From: Burkholderia sp. BCC1644 | GTDB taxonomy: Bacteria > Pseudomonadota > Gammaproteobacteria > Burkholderiales > Burkholderiaceae | Assembly: GCF_902833225.1 (NCBI RefSeq) | Contig: NZ_CADFEI010000024.1 | Span: 1-64,000, forward strand | DNA: 64,000 nt | Reading direction: 5' to 3' | In this document: positions 43,820 to 52,695 of the stretch, piece after piece | Numbering within the stretch: the stretch's first letter is position 1 | Layout of the letters: each line of letters opens with the position of its first letter | Made by a program: the position numbers and the translations under genes | Notes under the pieces: model-generated | The model's input: the letters and a program-made list of their open reading frames with translations, nothing else | What the model was told of the DNA's origin: nothing | Database searches by the model: none

Positions 43820-45070
43820 TCAACCGAATAATCGCTGCGCGTGAATGCCGAGGCCTGTCGCGACACTCGCGAGGCGGTCGCCGAACACCGGCTGCGCATC
43901 CGGGAACGCGCCCGCAAGCGCACCCGACAGGAACGCGAGCCCGGTCGAACCGCCGGTGAAATACAGCGCGCCGACATCGCGCGGCGCGATGCCCGCGAGC
44001 CGCACCGTCTCGCGCGCGGCGTCGACGATGCGTGAAGTGTCGTCGCGGCTCGCATCGACGAGGCGATCGGCGTCGAACGCGATCAGCAGGTCTTCTTCCA
44101 CGTCGTTCAGGTTGATCATCGTCTCCCCGCCCGCCGCAACGCCGATCTTCGCCTCTTCCGCACGCGCCATCAGCCCGTGCCCGAGACGCTGCTCGACCAC
44201 GCTCGTGAGCCGGTCGTACTGCCGCACGTCCTGGTACAGGTGCTTCATCAGCGTCAGCTCGCCGATCCGCTTCGGCGTGTAGACCGTGTTGATCAGGTGC
44301 CAGGTCGCGAGATCGAAGTAGATCTTGTTCGGCAGCTCGCGCCCTTCCGGGTCGAGCGAACGGTAGCCGAATGCGGGCAGGATCGCCGCCAGCTCGACAC
44401 GCCGATCGTAGTCGGTACCCGCGACGTGCACGCCGTGGTGCGCGAGCACATCGTCCTTGCGCTCGAGCCGCGCCATCCGCTCGGGCCCGACGCGCACCAG
44501 CGAGAAGTCGGACGTACCGCCGCCGATGTCGGCGACGAGCACGAGACGCTCGGCCTGCTGGCGCGATTCGTAGTCGAATGCGGCGGCGATCGGTTCGTAC
44601 TGAAAGTGCACGTCCGCGAAGCCGACCGATTGCGCGGCCGCCTCGAGCTGATCCTGCGCAAGGCGGTCCGCGCGGGGATCGTCGTCGACGAAGAACACCG
44701 GACGTCCGAGCACCGCGCGGCCGATCGGCGCGCCCGCGCGCGCTTCGGCCTTGCGCTTCAGGTGTGTCAGGAAGCGCGCGATGATTTCGGTGTACGCGAT
44801 CGCGCTGCCGTCGCCGAGATCGGTCGTCGTTTCCGCGAGCGGCGAGCCAAGGATGCTCTTCATCGAGCGCATCAGCCGGCCGTCGAAACCGTCGATATAG
44901 GAAGCCAGCGCCGCGCGGCCGTATTCGACCGTTTCTTCGTCGTTGTTGAAGAAAATCGCGGTGGGCAGCGTCAGGTGGTCGCCCTCGACGGGCGCGAGGC
45001 GCATGCCGTCGCCGTCGGGCAGCGCTACGGCGGAATTGGACGTGCCGAAATCGATCGCGCAGTAAGTCAT
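43820..45070 (-). CDS. Hsp70-family protein, YegD type
   Basis: This 416-residue protein contains only the Hsp70 nucleotide-binding domain: phosphate 1 loop AIDFGTSNSAVA (5-16), phosphate 2 LVADIGGGTSDFSLV, and the adenosine motif YFTGGSTGLAFL. The peptide-binding domain of DnaK is missing, as in E. coli YegD. The cellular role of YegD is not well defined. The gene stands alone on the minus strand. Confidence 0.88.
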   Translation of the reverse strand: MTYCAIDFGTSNSAVALPDGDGMRLAPVEGDHLTLPTAIFFNNDEETVEYGRAALASYIDGFDGRLMRSMKSILGSPLAETTTDLGDGSAIAYTEIIARFLTHLKRKAEARAGAPIGRAVLGRPVFFVDDDPRADRLAQDQLEAAAQSVGFADVHFQYEPIAAAFDYESRQQAERLVLVADIGGGTSDFSLVRVGPERMARLERKDDVLAHHGVHVAGTDYDRRVELAAILPAFGYRSLDPEGRELPNKIYFDLATWHLINTVYTPKRIGELTLMKHLYQDVRQYDRLTSVVEQRLGHGLMARAEEAKIGVAAGGETMINLNDVEEDLLIAFDADRLVDASRDDTSRIVDAARETVRLAGIAPRDVGALYFTGGSTGLAFLSGALAGAFPDAQPVFGDRLASVATGLGIHAQRLFG

Positions 45071-45112
45071 GGGAAATTGCCGCAGCAGGGCCGGCGCGAA
45101 AACGGAAAGGAC

Positions 45113-45135
45113 GGGCTTTTTAACATGAAGCCCGC
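45113..45135 (-). terminator. Possible terminator after the nitroreductase gene
   Basis: CGGGCTT (45113-45119) and AAGCCCG (45129-45135) form a 7-bp stem with a 9-nt loop, followed on the minus strand by TCCTTTCC. It lies 120 bp past the nitroreductase stop and 43 bp before the YegD start. The tail is weak for a terminator. Confidence 0.4.
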
Positions 45136-45256
45136 GGGATCACAACCGGGGCTGGCCACCGGTACCGCTCAACGGGCACCGATGGCAACGGCGCGGTGCA
45201 CCGCGCCGGGCACACGCGCGAACGGGATGCACGATGCAGCCCGCCCGCTCGCGCGG

Positions 45257-45862
45257 TCAGGCTGCCGCGTCGAAACTCTTCTTCCACGCGCCTGCATAAA
45301 CGACTTCGCCGATCGCATGGCGCGTACGCGGCGCCTTTTCGCGATCGCGCAGCACGGGGTCGAGCTTGTCGACGTTGCCGTAGTGGCCGAGCGAGATGAT
45401 CGACAGGATCGCGACGTCGGCCGGAATCGCGAACGCGTCGCGAAACGCCTTCGCGTCGAAACCGCTCATCTGGTGTGCGGCGAGGCCGAGCGCGTGCGCC
45501 TGCAGCACCAGCGACATCGCGGCGGCGCCCGCGTCGTACGACGCAGTCGGCGCCGGCTCGCCCTTCGGCGTCAGCGTGTGCGCGGTCACGGCGATCAGCA
45601 CGGGCGCCGGCGCATTCCAGCCCTGGTTGAACGGCACCAGCGTCGCGAACGCGCGCTTGAACGCGTCTTCGTCCTGCGCTCGATCGAATACGACGAAACG
45701 CCACGGCTGCGCGTTGTACGCGGACGGGGCCCAGCGCGCGGCTTCGAGCACTGCGTGCAGATCGCCGGCGCTGACGGGCTCGTCCGAATAGGCGCGCGGG
45801 CTCCAGCGGCCAGCGATCAGATCGTGAATCGAAACAGTGGTGGGAGCAGGTTTGACGGACAT
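45257..45862 (-). CDS. Nitroreductase-family flavoprotein
   Basis: This 201-residue protein has the FMN-binding start RWSPRAYSDEPVS, the ARWAPSAYNAQPWRFVVF block and GLAAHQMSGFD, typical of the nitroreductase fold. Such enzymes reduce nitro groups, quinones or enals with NAD(P)H. The start at 45862 fits the family; the frame is open 15 codons further up without conserved content. Substrate unknown. Confidence 0.88.
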   Translation of the reverse strand: MSVKPAPTTVSIHDLIAGRWSPRAYSDEPVSAGDLHAVLEAARWAPSAYNAQPWRFVVFDRAQDEDAFKRAFATLVPFNQGWNAPAPVLIAVTAHTLTPKGEPAPTASYDAGAAAMSLVLQAHALGLAAHQMSGFDAKAFRDAFAIPADVAILSIISLGHYGNVDKLDPVLRDREKAPRTRHAIGEVVYAGAWKKSFDAAA

Positions 45863-46019
45863 GCGGTTCCTCGCTGAAATCGATGAAGGGGCGCGAACGC
45901 CCGGCAAACCGCAAGCATACCCGCTTGAGCGGCTGCGCGCCCGATCCTCCCGCGCTATGCAAATCTCCGTACCTGCATTGGCCGGCCGCAGGCTGCGCGG
46001 CCAGCCGCGTTCACCGCGA

Positions 46020-47303
46020 TCAGGCCGCCTGCGCGGCCGCGCGCGACGGGCCGCGGTTGATCCGCAGCACGATCAGCGCGCCGACGATGCACAGCCCGCC
46101 CGAGATCATCGACGCGATCGTGTAGGTGCCGAGGCTCGCGCGCAGCAGCCCGGCGCCGAGCGCCGCGAACGCCGCGCCAAGCTGGTGGCCGGCGACGATC
46201 CAGCCGAACACGACCGGCGCCGCGGCCTTGCCGAACACGTCGGTTGCGAGCCGCACGGTCGGCGGCACGGTTGCGATCCAGTCGAGCCCGTAGAACATCG
46301 CGAACAGCGGCAGCCCGAAGAAATCGATCCCGAACGCATGCGGCAGGTAGATCAGCGACAGCCCGCGCAGCCCGTAGTACCAGAACAGCAGCACGCGGTT
46401 GTCGTAGCGGTCGGACAACCAGCCCGACAGCGTCGTGCCGAACAGGTCGAACACGCCCATCGCCGCGAGCAGCGACGCGCCCTGCACTTCGGTCATGCCG
46501 TAGTCGCTGCACATCGCGATCAGGTGCGTGCCGACATAGCCGTTGGTGCTCGCGCCGCAGATGAAGAAGCTGAAGAACAGCAGCCAGAAGTCGCGCGAAC
46601 GGCTCGCCATCAGCAGCGTGCGGAACGCGACCGCGAGCGGGTTCTCCTTCGACGCGTCGGGCGCGGCCGGCGCATCGGCCGGTTCGCCGTACGGGCGCAG
46701 CTGCACGTCGGCCGGCCGTTCGGGCAGCAGGAAGGCGACGAGCGGAATCACGATCGCGGCCGCCACCGCGACAACCAGCACGACCGGCCGCCAGCCGTGG
46801 TGCTGCGCGATCGCCGCGAGCATCGGCAGGAACACGAGCTGGCCGGTGGCCGTGCTCGCGGTCAGGATCCCCATCACCAGACCGCGCCGCGCATGAAACC
46901 AGCGCGTGACGAAGGTCGCGGACAGCGTCAGCGCGACGACGCCCGTCGAGCAGCCGACCATCAGGCCCCAGATCAGGACCATCTGCCAGCTCTGCGTCAT
47001 CATCGACGACAGCGCGACGCCCACGCTCATCGTCACGAGCGCCGTGAGGATCGTCGGTCGCAGCCCGAAGCGTTGCATCGCGGCGGCCGCGAACGGGCCC
47101 GTCAGGCCGTACAGCGCAATATTCACCGAGATCGCCAGCGAAATCGCCGCCCGGCTCCAGCCGAGCTCGCGCTCGAGCGGCACCATCAGCACGCTCGGCG
47201 TCGCGCGCGTGCCGGCTGCCGCCAACAGGATCAGGAATACCACCGCCGCCGCGAGCCATCCGTAGTGAAAGCGCCCGCCGATTCTTGTCACTGCCCAGTT
47301 CAT
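46020..47303 (-). CDS. MFS transporter, controlled by a divergent TetR gene
   Basis: This 427-residue protein has 12 predicted helices with a central loop (about 195-225) rich in Pro, Ala and Asp. It belongs to the same broad branch as the MFS gene at 27043 (FHYGWLAAAVVFLILLAAAG, RWFHARRGLVMGIL). The likely cargo is a small organic acid or drug. The start at 47303 follows family practice. A TetR-family gene lies divergently 219 bp away with two matching operators in the gap, so the transporter is probably derepressed by its substrate. Confidence 0.85.
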   Translation of the reverse strand: MNWAVTRIGGRFHYGWLAAAVVFLILLAAAGTRATPSVLMVPLERELGWSRAAISLAISVNIALYGLTGPFAAAAMQRFGLRPTILTALVTMSVGVALSSMMTQSWQMVLIWGLMVGCSTGVVALTLSATFVTRWFHARRGLVMGILTASTATGQLVFLPMLAAIAQHHGWRPVVLVVAVAAAIVIPLVAFLLPERPADVQLRPYGEPADAPAAPDASKENPLAVAFRTLLMASRSRDFWLLFFSFFICGASTNGYVGTHLIAMCSDYGMTEVQGASLLAAMGVFDLFGTTLSGWLSDRYDNRVLLFWYYGLRGLSLIYLPHAFGIDFFGLPLFAMFYGLDWIATVPPTVRLATDVFGKAAAPVVFGWIVAGHQLGAAFAALGAGLLRASLGTYTIASMISGGLCIVGALIVLRINRGPSRAAAQAA

Positions 47304-47437
47304 CTTCGCGTTCTCCAGTTGGCGGTTCCGGCGCCATCGCACCCGCTCCGCCCCAACCAGGCCACCTCCGCCGCACATTTCAACATCGGCTGACCCGGGC
47401 CGACGCTTGGCATTTGTCTGTTGATCCGGCCGCGATT

Positions 47438-47487
47438 GTTACCGACCGGTCACAAGTGTGTTGCGATCGTAGTTACCAGTCGGTAAC
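47438..47487. promoter_or_regulatory. Twin operators in the MFS/tetR divergent region
   Basis: Two 16-bp palindromes of form GTTACC-N4-GGTAAC are present: 47438-47453 (one arm pair imperfect, GGTCAC) and 47472-47487 (perfect outer arms). Their centres are 34 bp apart, close to three helical turns, so two repressor dimers could sit on the same face. The second ends 35 bp before the tetR ATG. Confidence 0.75.
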
Positions 47488-47522
47488 ATGTCAAGCAATT
47501 CACTACGCAGCCGAGGGTCATC

Positions 47523-48143
47523 ATGTCGGGCATCGAGATCGCCAAGCCGCTGGCGCGCCGCACGCGCCGGCCGATCGACGGCGCCACCGCGCAGGAGCAC
47601 CTGCTGCGCGCCGCCGAGGAGCTGTTTTACAAGGAAGGAGTTCGCACGGTCGGCGTCGAGGCCGTCGTGGAACGCGCGGGCGTCAACAAGATGAGCCTGT
47701 ACCGCCAGTTCTCGTCGAAGGACGAGCTGATCCTCGCGTATCTGGAGCGGATGGATGCGTGCTTCTTCGAGCGCCTCGACACGAGCGCCGCGAAGCACCC
47801 GGGCCAGCCGAAGGCGCAGTTGATCCAGTATTTCGTCGATCTCGCCGAGCGCGCGACGCAGAAGGACTATCGCGGCTGCCCGTTCGTCAATGTCGCCGCG
47901 GAATTCCCGGATGCGTCGCACCCGGCGCGCGAGCGCGTCGCGCAGAACAAGGAACAGCTGATGAAGCGGCTCGTCGCGCTGTGCGAAGGCGCCGGCGCGC
48001 GGCAACCGAAGGCGCTGGCCGACGCGCTTGCACTGGTGATCGAAGGCATCTACGCGGCGAGCCAGACCTACCGGCACGGCGAGACGCCAATCGGCACCGC
48101 GCCCGCGCTCGTCACGCAGTTGATCGAAGCCGCCTGCGCTTGA
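47523..48143 (+). CDS. TetR-family transcriptional repressor
   Basis: This 206-residue protein has an N-terminal TetR helix-turn-helix (AAEELFYKEGVRTVGVEAVVERAGVNKMSLYRQFSSKDELI, about 30-70) and a C-terminal ligand-binding domain. It is divergent from the MFS gene and lies next to two palindromic operators, so it very likely represses both genes. The ligand is unknown. The 20 residues before the DNA-binding domain are basic (LARRTRRP), which may help DNA contact. Confidence 0.88.
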   Translation: MSGIEIAKPLARRTRRPIDGATAQEHLLRAAEELFYKEGVRTVGVEAVVERAGVNKMSLYRQFSSKDELILAYLERMDACFFERLDTSAAKHPGQPKAQLIQYFVDLAERATQKDYRGCPFVNVAAEFPDASHPARERVAQNKEQLMKRLVALCEGAGARQPKALADALALVIEGIYAASQTYRHGETPIGTAPALVTQLIEAACA

Positions 48144-48176
48144 CGGGGCGCATGCGCCCGAGCGCGGCGGGCCCGC

Positions 48177-48182
48177 TACAAT
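48177..48182 (+). promoter_or_regulatory. Probable -10 element of the DUF1415 gene
   Basis: TACAAT lies 38 bp before the ATG at 48220 in GC-rich sequence, without a recognisable -35. Confidence 0.4.
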
Positions 48183-48219
48183 GCGGCCCTCGCCGCTCTT
48201 CCGCCCGACTGGTTTCACG

Positions 48220-48792
48220 ATGACCGATACTCGCCCCGAATCGCACGACGACATCCTCGCCGCCACCCGGCACTGGCTCGCGCGCGCGGTCATCGGGCTC
48301 AATCTGTGCCCGTTCGCGAAAAGCGTCTATGTGAAGGAACAGGTGCGCTACGCGATCAGCGACGCGACGACGCTGGAAGACGCGCTCGCCGAACTCGAAA
48401 CCGAGCTGCGCGCGCTCGATGCGGCGGATCCGCAGCAGATCGACACGACGCTCGTGATCTTCCCGCATGCGTTCGCCGATTTCGTCGATTACAACGATGC
48501 GCTGTTCTTTGCCGAGCGGCTCGTGCAGCAACTGCGGCTCGACGGCGTGCTGCAGATCGCGAGCTTCCATCCGCAATACCGGTTCGAAGGCACCGAGCCC
48601 GACGACATCGAGAACTATACGAACCGCGCGCCGTACCCGATCCTGCACCTGCTGCGCGAAGACAGCATCGCGCGCGCGGTCGACGCGTTTCCCGATGCGT
48701 CCGCGATCTACGAAAAGAATCAGGAAACGCTGCGCCGCCTCGGTCACGACGGCTGGCGCAATTGGATGCGCCGGCCGGGCGACGACGTCTGA
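48220..48792 (+). CDS. DUF1415 protein
   Basis: This 190-residue protein belongs to DUF1415, recognised from IGLNLCPFAKSVYVKEQVRY near the start and the FHPQYRFEGTEPDDIENYTNRAPYPILHLLRE block. The function of this proteobacterial family is unknown; a conserved cysteine (in NLCPFA) stands out. The ATG at 48220 is chosen over an upstream ATG at 48181 that overlaps the putative -10 element. It converges with the following methyltransferase gene. Confidence 0.85.
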   Translation: MTDTRPESHDDILAATRHWLARAVIGLNLCPFAKSVYVKEQVRYAISDATTLEDALAELETELRALDAADPQQIDTTLVIFPHAFADFVDYNDALFFAERLVQQLRLDGVLQIASFHPQYRFEGTEPDDIENYTNRAPYPILHLLREDSIARAVDAFPDASAIYEKNQETLRRLGHDGWRNWMRRPGDDV

Positions 48793-48820
48793 CGCTCCGC
48801 GCGGGCGCGCGGGTTGCGCG

Positions 48821-49711
48821 TCAGCCTGCGGCCGGCTCGACGGCCTCGCCGCCTGCCGCCGCAGCTTCCGCCACGAAGAAGCGCTCGTTCAGTTCGGCAA
48901 GGCCGAACATCCCGAGGATCTCGTTCAACCGCTCGCCGGGCCGCCGGCGCGGCAGGTTCTTGTACTGCGCGATGATCAGCTCGTTCTTCATCGAATGCTC
49001 CCAGCCGACCAGCTCGGTCACGCTGACCTGGTAGCCGTGCGCCTCGAGTTGCAGGCAGCGCAGCACGTTGGTGATCTGGCTGCCGAATTCGCGCGTATGC
49101 AGCGGATGCCGCCACACCTCGGTCAGCGCATTCGCGAGCGACTTGCCCTTGTTCTTGCGCAGCACGCCCGCGACTTCCGCCTGGCAGCACGGCACGAGCA
49201 CGATATGCTGCGCGCGCTTCGCGAGCGCGAAGCGGATCGCGTCGTCGGTCGCCGTATCGCACGCGTGCAGCGCGGTAACGACATCGACGGTTTCGGGCAG
49301 CTGCGGCGACGTGATCGAATCGGCGACCGACAGGTTCAGGAACGACATGCCGCCGAACCCGAGCCGCTCGGCCAGCTCGGTCGAGCGCGTGACGAGCTCC
49401 TCGCGCGTCTCGATCCCGTACACGTGCGACGCGAATTCCGGCGTGCCGTGCCCCGGCTGCTGCTTGAAGAACAGGTCGTACAGGATGAAGCCGAGATACG
49501 ACTTGCCGGCACCGTGATCGACGAGCGTCACGTTGCTTTTGTCGGCCTGCACGCCGGCGAGCAGCGGCTCGATGAACTGGAACAGGTGATAGACCTGCTT
49601 CAGCTTGCGGCGGCTATCCTGGTTCAGCTTCCCGTCGCGGGTGAGGATGTGCAGTTCCTTCAGCAGCTCGACGGACTGCTCCGGGCGGATTTCGTGGGTT
49701 TTGTTCGACAT
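48821..49711 (-). CDS. SAM-dependent methyltransferase (METTL25/TRM13-like)
   Basis: This 296-residue protein has an N-terminal helical part, then motif I VDHGAGKSYLGFILYDLF, ALHACDTATDDAIRFAL and LVPCCQAEV. The series GAGK..., LHAC... and CCQ recalls the methyltransferase-32 group that includes eukaryotic METTL25 and tRNA methylase TRM13. RNA is thus a possible target, but this is inference. The start at 49711 lies seven codons inside an open frame. Confidence 0.75.
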   Translation of the reverse strand: MSNKTHEIRPEQSVELLKELHILTRDGKLNQDSRRKLKQVYHLFQFIEPLLAGVQADKSNVTLVDHGAGKSYLGFILYDLFFKQQPGHGTPEFASHVYGIETREELVTRSTELAERLGFGGMSFLNLSVADSITSPQLPETVDVVTALHACDTATDDAIRFALAKRAQHIVLVPCCQAEVAGVLRKNKGKSLANALTEVWRHPLHTREFGSQITNVLRCLQLEAHGYQVSVTELVGWEHSMKNELIIAQYKNLPRRRPGERLNEILGMFGLAELNERFFVAEAAAAGGEAVEPAAG

Positions 49712-49800
49712 CGTGATGCGGCGCCGGGCCACGGTCGGTCGACCACGGCCCGGCGGCGGGAATTCGTGAGGAATGGCGACAGTTTACCGAAAATACGCGG

Positions 49801-50934
49801 TCAGGCTCGCGCGCCGAGCCGCCAGAGCGACGTGACCTCGGCGCGACGCGCCGCGTGCAGCGGATCGTCGGCGTCCATGGACTTCGGATGCGCGGGGCGG
49901 ATGTCGTCGCGGCCGAGCACGACGAGGCCCGCCTCGTCGATCCATTGCATCAGCGTATCGCGCGGCCGCAGGCCGAGATGCTCGGCGAAATCGGACAGGA
50001 TCAGCCAGCCTTCGCCGCCCGGCTCGAGATGCGCGGCGAGCCCCGCGAGGAAACCGCGCAGCATCCGGCTGTCGGGGTCGTAGACCGCGTATTCGATCGG
50101 CGCGCTCGGCCGGGCCGGCACCCACGGCGGGTTGCAGACGACGAGCGGCGCACGGCCGGCCGGAAACAGGTCGGCTTCGACGACGTCGACCTGGCTCGCA
50201 TGACCGAGCCGCGCGATGTTCTCGCGCGCGCAGGCCAGCGCACGCGGATCCTGATCGATCGCGACGACCCGCTCGACGCCGCGCGACGCAAGCACGGCCG
50301 CCAGCACGCCGGTGCCGGTGCCGATGTCGAATGCAAGCGACTTCGCCGGCAGCGGCGCGCGCGCGACGAGTTCGACGTATTCGCCGCGCACCGGCGAGAA
50401 CACGCCGTAGTGCGGGTGAATCGGCGCACCGCCGAGCGCCGGAATCGGTACGCCCTTCTTGCGCCACTCGTGTGCGCCGACGAGACCGAGCAGTTCACGT
50501 AGCGACACGACCGACGGCGCGCCGCCGGGGCCGTACGCCTCCTCGCATGCGGCTCGCACGTCGGGCGCGCGGCGCAGCGGGATCGTGTAGTCGGCGTCGA
50601 GCGGGATCAGCAGCATCCCGAGCGTGCGGGCGCGCTGCGACTGCGCGAGACGATGCAGGTTGAATGCGTCGACGCCGGCCGCGGCTTGCGCCTTCTTCGG
50701 CTTGCGCTCGACACGGCGCGCCATCGCCTGCACGAGCTGGCGCGCATTCTGGAAATCACCCTGCCAGACGAGCGCGGTGCCCTCGCACGCAAGGCGGTAC
50801 GCCGCGTCGGCAGTGAGGCGATCGTCGGCGGGCACCGCGCGCTTCGGCGGTTGCACACCGGCTTCGGAGCGCCAGCGCACGGCATGATCGGCGCCGTCGG
50901 CGTCGGTCCAGTGGAAAACAGGGGAATCGGTCAC
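49801..50934 (-). CDS. Class I methyltransferase with NPPW motif
   Basis: This 377-residue protein has an N-terminal domain of about 190 residues (FHWTDADGADHAVRWRSEAG..., with AGVDAFNLHRLAQSQRARTLGMLL) and a C-terminal methyltransferase domain with motif I FDIGTGTGVLAAVLASRG and VVCNPPWVP. NPPW/NPPY motifs mark enzymes that methylate planar amide or amine nitrogens, such as PrmC or RsmC. The target may be a protein glutamine or an RNA base. It is a different gene from prmC at 38541. Confidence 0.78.
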   Translation of the reverse strand: MTDSPVFHWTDADGADHAVRWRSEAGVQPPKRAVPADDRLTADAAYRLACEGTALVWQGDFQNARQLVQAMARRVERKPKKAQAAAGVDAFNLHRLAQSQRARTLGMLLIPLDADYTIPLRRAPDVRAACEEAYGPGGAPSVVSLRELLGLVGAHEWRKKGVPIPALGGAPIHPHYGVFSPVRGEYVELVARAPLPAKSLAFDIGTGTGVLAAVLASRGVERVVAIDQDPRALACARENIARLGHASQVDVVEADLFPAGRAPLVVCNPPWVPARPSAPIEYAVYDPDSRMLRGFLAGLAAHLEPGGEGWLILSDFAEHLGLRPRDTLMQWIDEAGLVVLGRDDIRPAHPKSMDADDPLHAARRAEVTSLWRLGARA

Positions 50935-51070
50935 GCGAACTCGGTTACGGTTGGCTTCAATGGCGGCGAGAATTCACCGCGCGGACCACACCATACCGCG
51001 CTTTGCCCGACCCGGCAAAACGGGCGCCGCAACGCCGGCCGAGCGGCGTTCGTCGCGGCGCAAGCGACGA

Positions 51071-51403
51071 TCAGGCGAGATCGAAGGTTTCCGCACCGGG
51101 CGCATCGCGCTTGACGGCCGCGATGCCGTTCTCGCGGCCCTGCACGCTCCTGTACGTTTCACTCGTGCCGATGACCTGGTGGTTGGCAGCCTTCAGGTTG
51201 AACATCGGCTCGCCGTTGTGAGCAAGCTTCCGCTCGTAGCGCTCATCCAGCGGTGCATTGTCCCGCACGGACGCGATCCCGTTTCTCGCGCCGCCCTTCT
51301 CTTCGTACCGCTCGCTCGCGAGGATGATCTCGCCGTTCGCCGACTTCAGGTGAAAGTAGTACTGACCGTTCGTGGCTTTCTTGAGCTCGAATTTTGCCGC
51401 CAT
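51071..51403 (-). CDS. YegP-family (DUF1508) protein with two repeats
   Basis: This 110-residue protein consists of two DUF1508 repeats: FELKKATNGQYYFHLKSANGEIILASERYEEKGGARNGIASVR, then FNLKAANHQVIGTSETYRSVQGRENGIAAVK. E. coli YegP has the same two-repeat form. The function is unknown. A good ribosome site (AGGAGAG) precedes the ATG. It stands alone between an upstream intergenic stretch and the methyltransferase gene. Confidence 0.9.
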   Translation of the reverse strand: MAAKFELKKATNGQYYFHLKSANGEIILASERYEEKGGARNGIASVRDNAPLDERYERKLAHNGEPMFNLKAANHQVIGTSETYRSVQGRENGIAAVKRDAPGAETFDLA

Positions 51404-51559
51404 GTGGTTGCTCTCCTAAAAGGACGTCCGCCCCTCGGACAGGGGCCAGTGTAGGAGCCGCATCGACAAAAAGCGACCTTGCGCCAGAATCAGTGTTGAA
51501 GACCGCCAAATGGTTAATTTTCGGCAACATTTGAGCGACGTTAGCCACAACGACGAACG

Positions 51560-52054
51560 CTACCCGCCCCACCCCGGCATGACGGGCATGCGCAGCGTGC
51601 CCGCGTCGTTGAAGTGCACGGTGCCGAGCACGCCGCCCGCGAGCCGGCCGCGCAGCGCATACGGCAGCTCGCCGTTCGCGGCCGCGCCGGGCAGGTTCCA
51701 CGCCTGCCGCGCGGCGGCGAATGCGGACACGGACACCGGCACGTCGAGCACGGCTTCGCCGAAACGCGGCACGGTGCCCGAGCGATCGCTGACGCCGCTC
51801 GCGAACGGCGTGCCGTTCAGGTCGAGCGCGACCGAGATGCCGTCGTATTCGATCGGCGCGTCGTTCGGGTTCTGCACACGCAACTTCAGGTTGAAGCGCA
51901 TCTCGAGGCCCTGCCCGACGAGCGGGTCGAGCCCCGCGACCGACACGCGCACGGGATCGCGCGTCAGCCCCGCGCAACCGCCGAGCAGCAGCACGGCGGC
52001 AACCAGCATCAGCATGGCGCGCAGCGGCGCGAAACGGAACAGGGTACGTGGCAT
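51560..52054 (-). CDS. LEA type 2 (WHy-domain) lipoprotein
   Basis: This 164-residue protein has a signal peptide with lipobox LLGGC (C27) and one WHy/LEA_2 beta-sandwich: FNLKLRVQNPNDAPIEYDGISVALDLNGTPFASGVS. Such proteins are linked to desiccation and stress tolerance in plants and some bacteria; in Gram-negatives they are membrane-anchored in the periplasm. The start at 52054 has a strong GGAGG site. An AT-rich 640-bp gap lies upstream. Confidence 0.82.
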   Translation of the reverse strand: MPRTLFRFAPLRAMLMLVAAVLLLGGCAGLTRDPVRVSVAGLDPLVGQGLEMRFNLKLRVQNPNDAPIEYDGISVALDLNGTPFASGVSDRSGTVPRFGEAVLDVPVSVSAFAAARQAWNLPGAAANGELPYALRGRLAGGVLGTVHFNDAGTLRMPVMPGWGG

Positions 52055-52695
52055 GGAAGGGCCTCCTTGCGGCGATCGGTGAGCGGGTCGTCGATGCATT
52101 GTACCGAGCGCACTGCCCCACGCCGGATTTCGTAGTTTCTGCGGCAACCCAAGATCGTTAATAGATTAAAACTACGAATTCGACAGCTAAACGGAAAGCG
52201 AATTAATGACTTCCAGAATTCAATGAAGCGCCAGAAATTCAATAGATGCTCTTTCTGAATTTTTCGTTTCCTTTACCCAAAACCATCAAGTATATTTACG
52301 CATCCTTGGAGCAAGCCGACAAACCTTGAAGCCGCATGACGGCGAATTTACGGAACGGCAACACGCCTTCCTTCCGTCCTGCGGCCTGGCCCGGCCAGCC
52401 CCGTAGGTCGTCGGTTCAAAGGGATTGCGCGCCCGCGCCGGGCGTGCGGCCCCGTGTCGTGCGCGCGAAATCAATTCAGTACAACACGCGTCCGGCCATT
52501 TTGAACTGGCAAGTTAACCAATATCCGGAAATCCAGAGGGGGCAGTAAACCATGATTACCTTCACGTAGTCGGCTACCGTCTTTCCGAATAATCCGTCAT
52601 TGCCATTTTTTCGCCGTTGATTAACGGCGAGGGGATTGCTTTTGCCGGCGTTTTCGCAGCACTGAACGATTCTTTCTACAATCGAGGTTTCAGTC
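52055..52695. other. AT-rich intergenic region
   Basis: This 641-bp gap separates the divergent LEA-type lipoprotein and M1 aminopeptidase genes. Bases about 52120-52330 and 52540-52690 are strikingly AT-rich. Two near-direct repeats (CCAGAATTCAAT at 52213-52224 and CCAGAAATTCAAT at 52231-52243) lie 18 bp apart. A GC-rich island at 52370-52460 contains a tRNA-like fragment that does not fold. No gene is recognised. Confidence 0.55.

Noticed and set aside
52405..52435. A tRNA-like stretch (GTAGGTCGTCGGTTCAAAG) in the AT-rich gap, possibly an attachment-site remnant
   Set aside because: The bases after the T-loop-like sequence do not pair with those before it, no acceptor or anticodon stem is present, and no integrase lies nearby.
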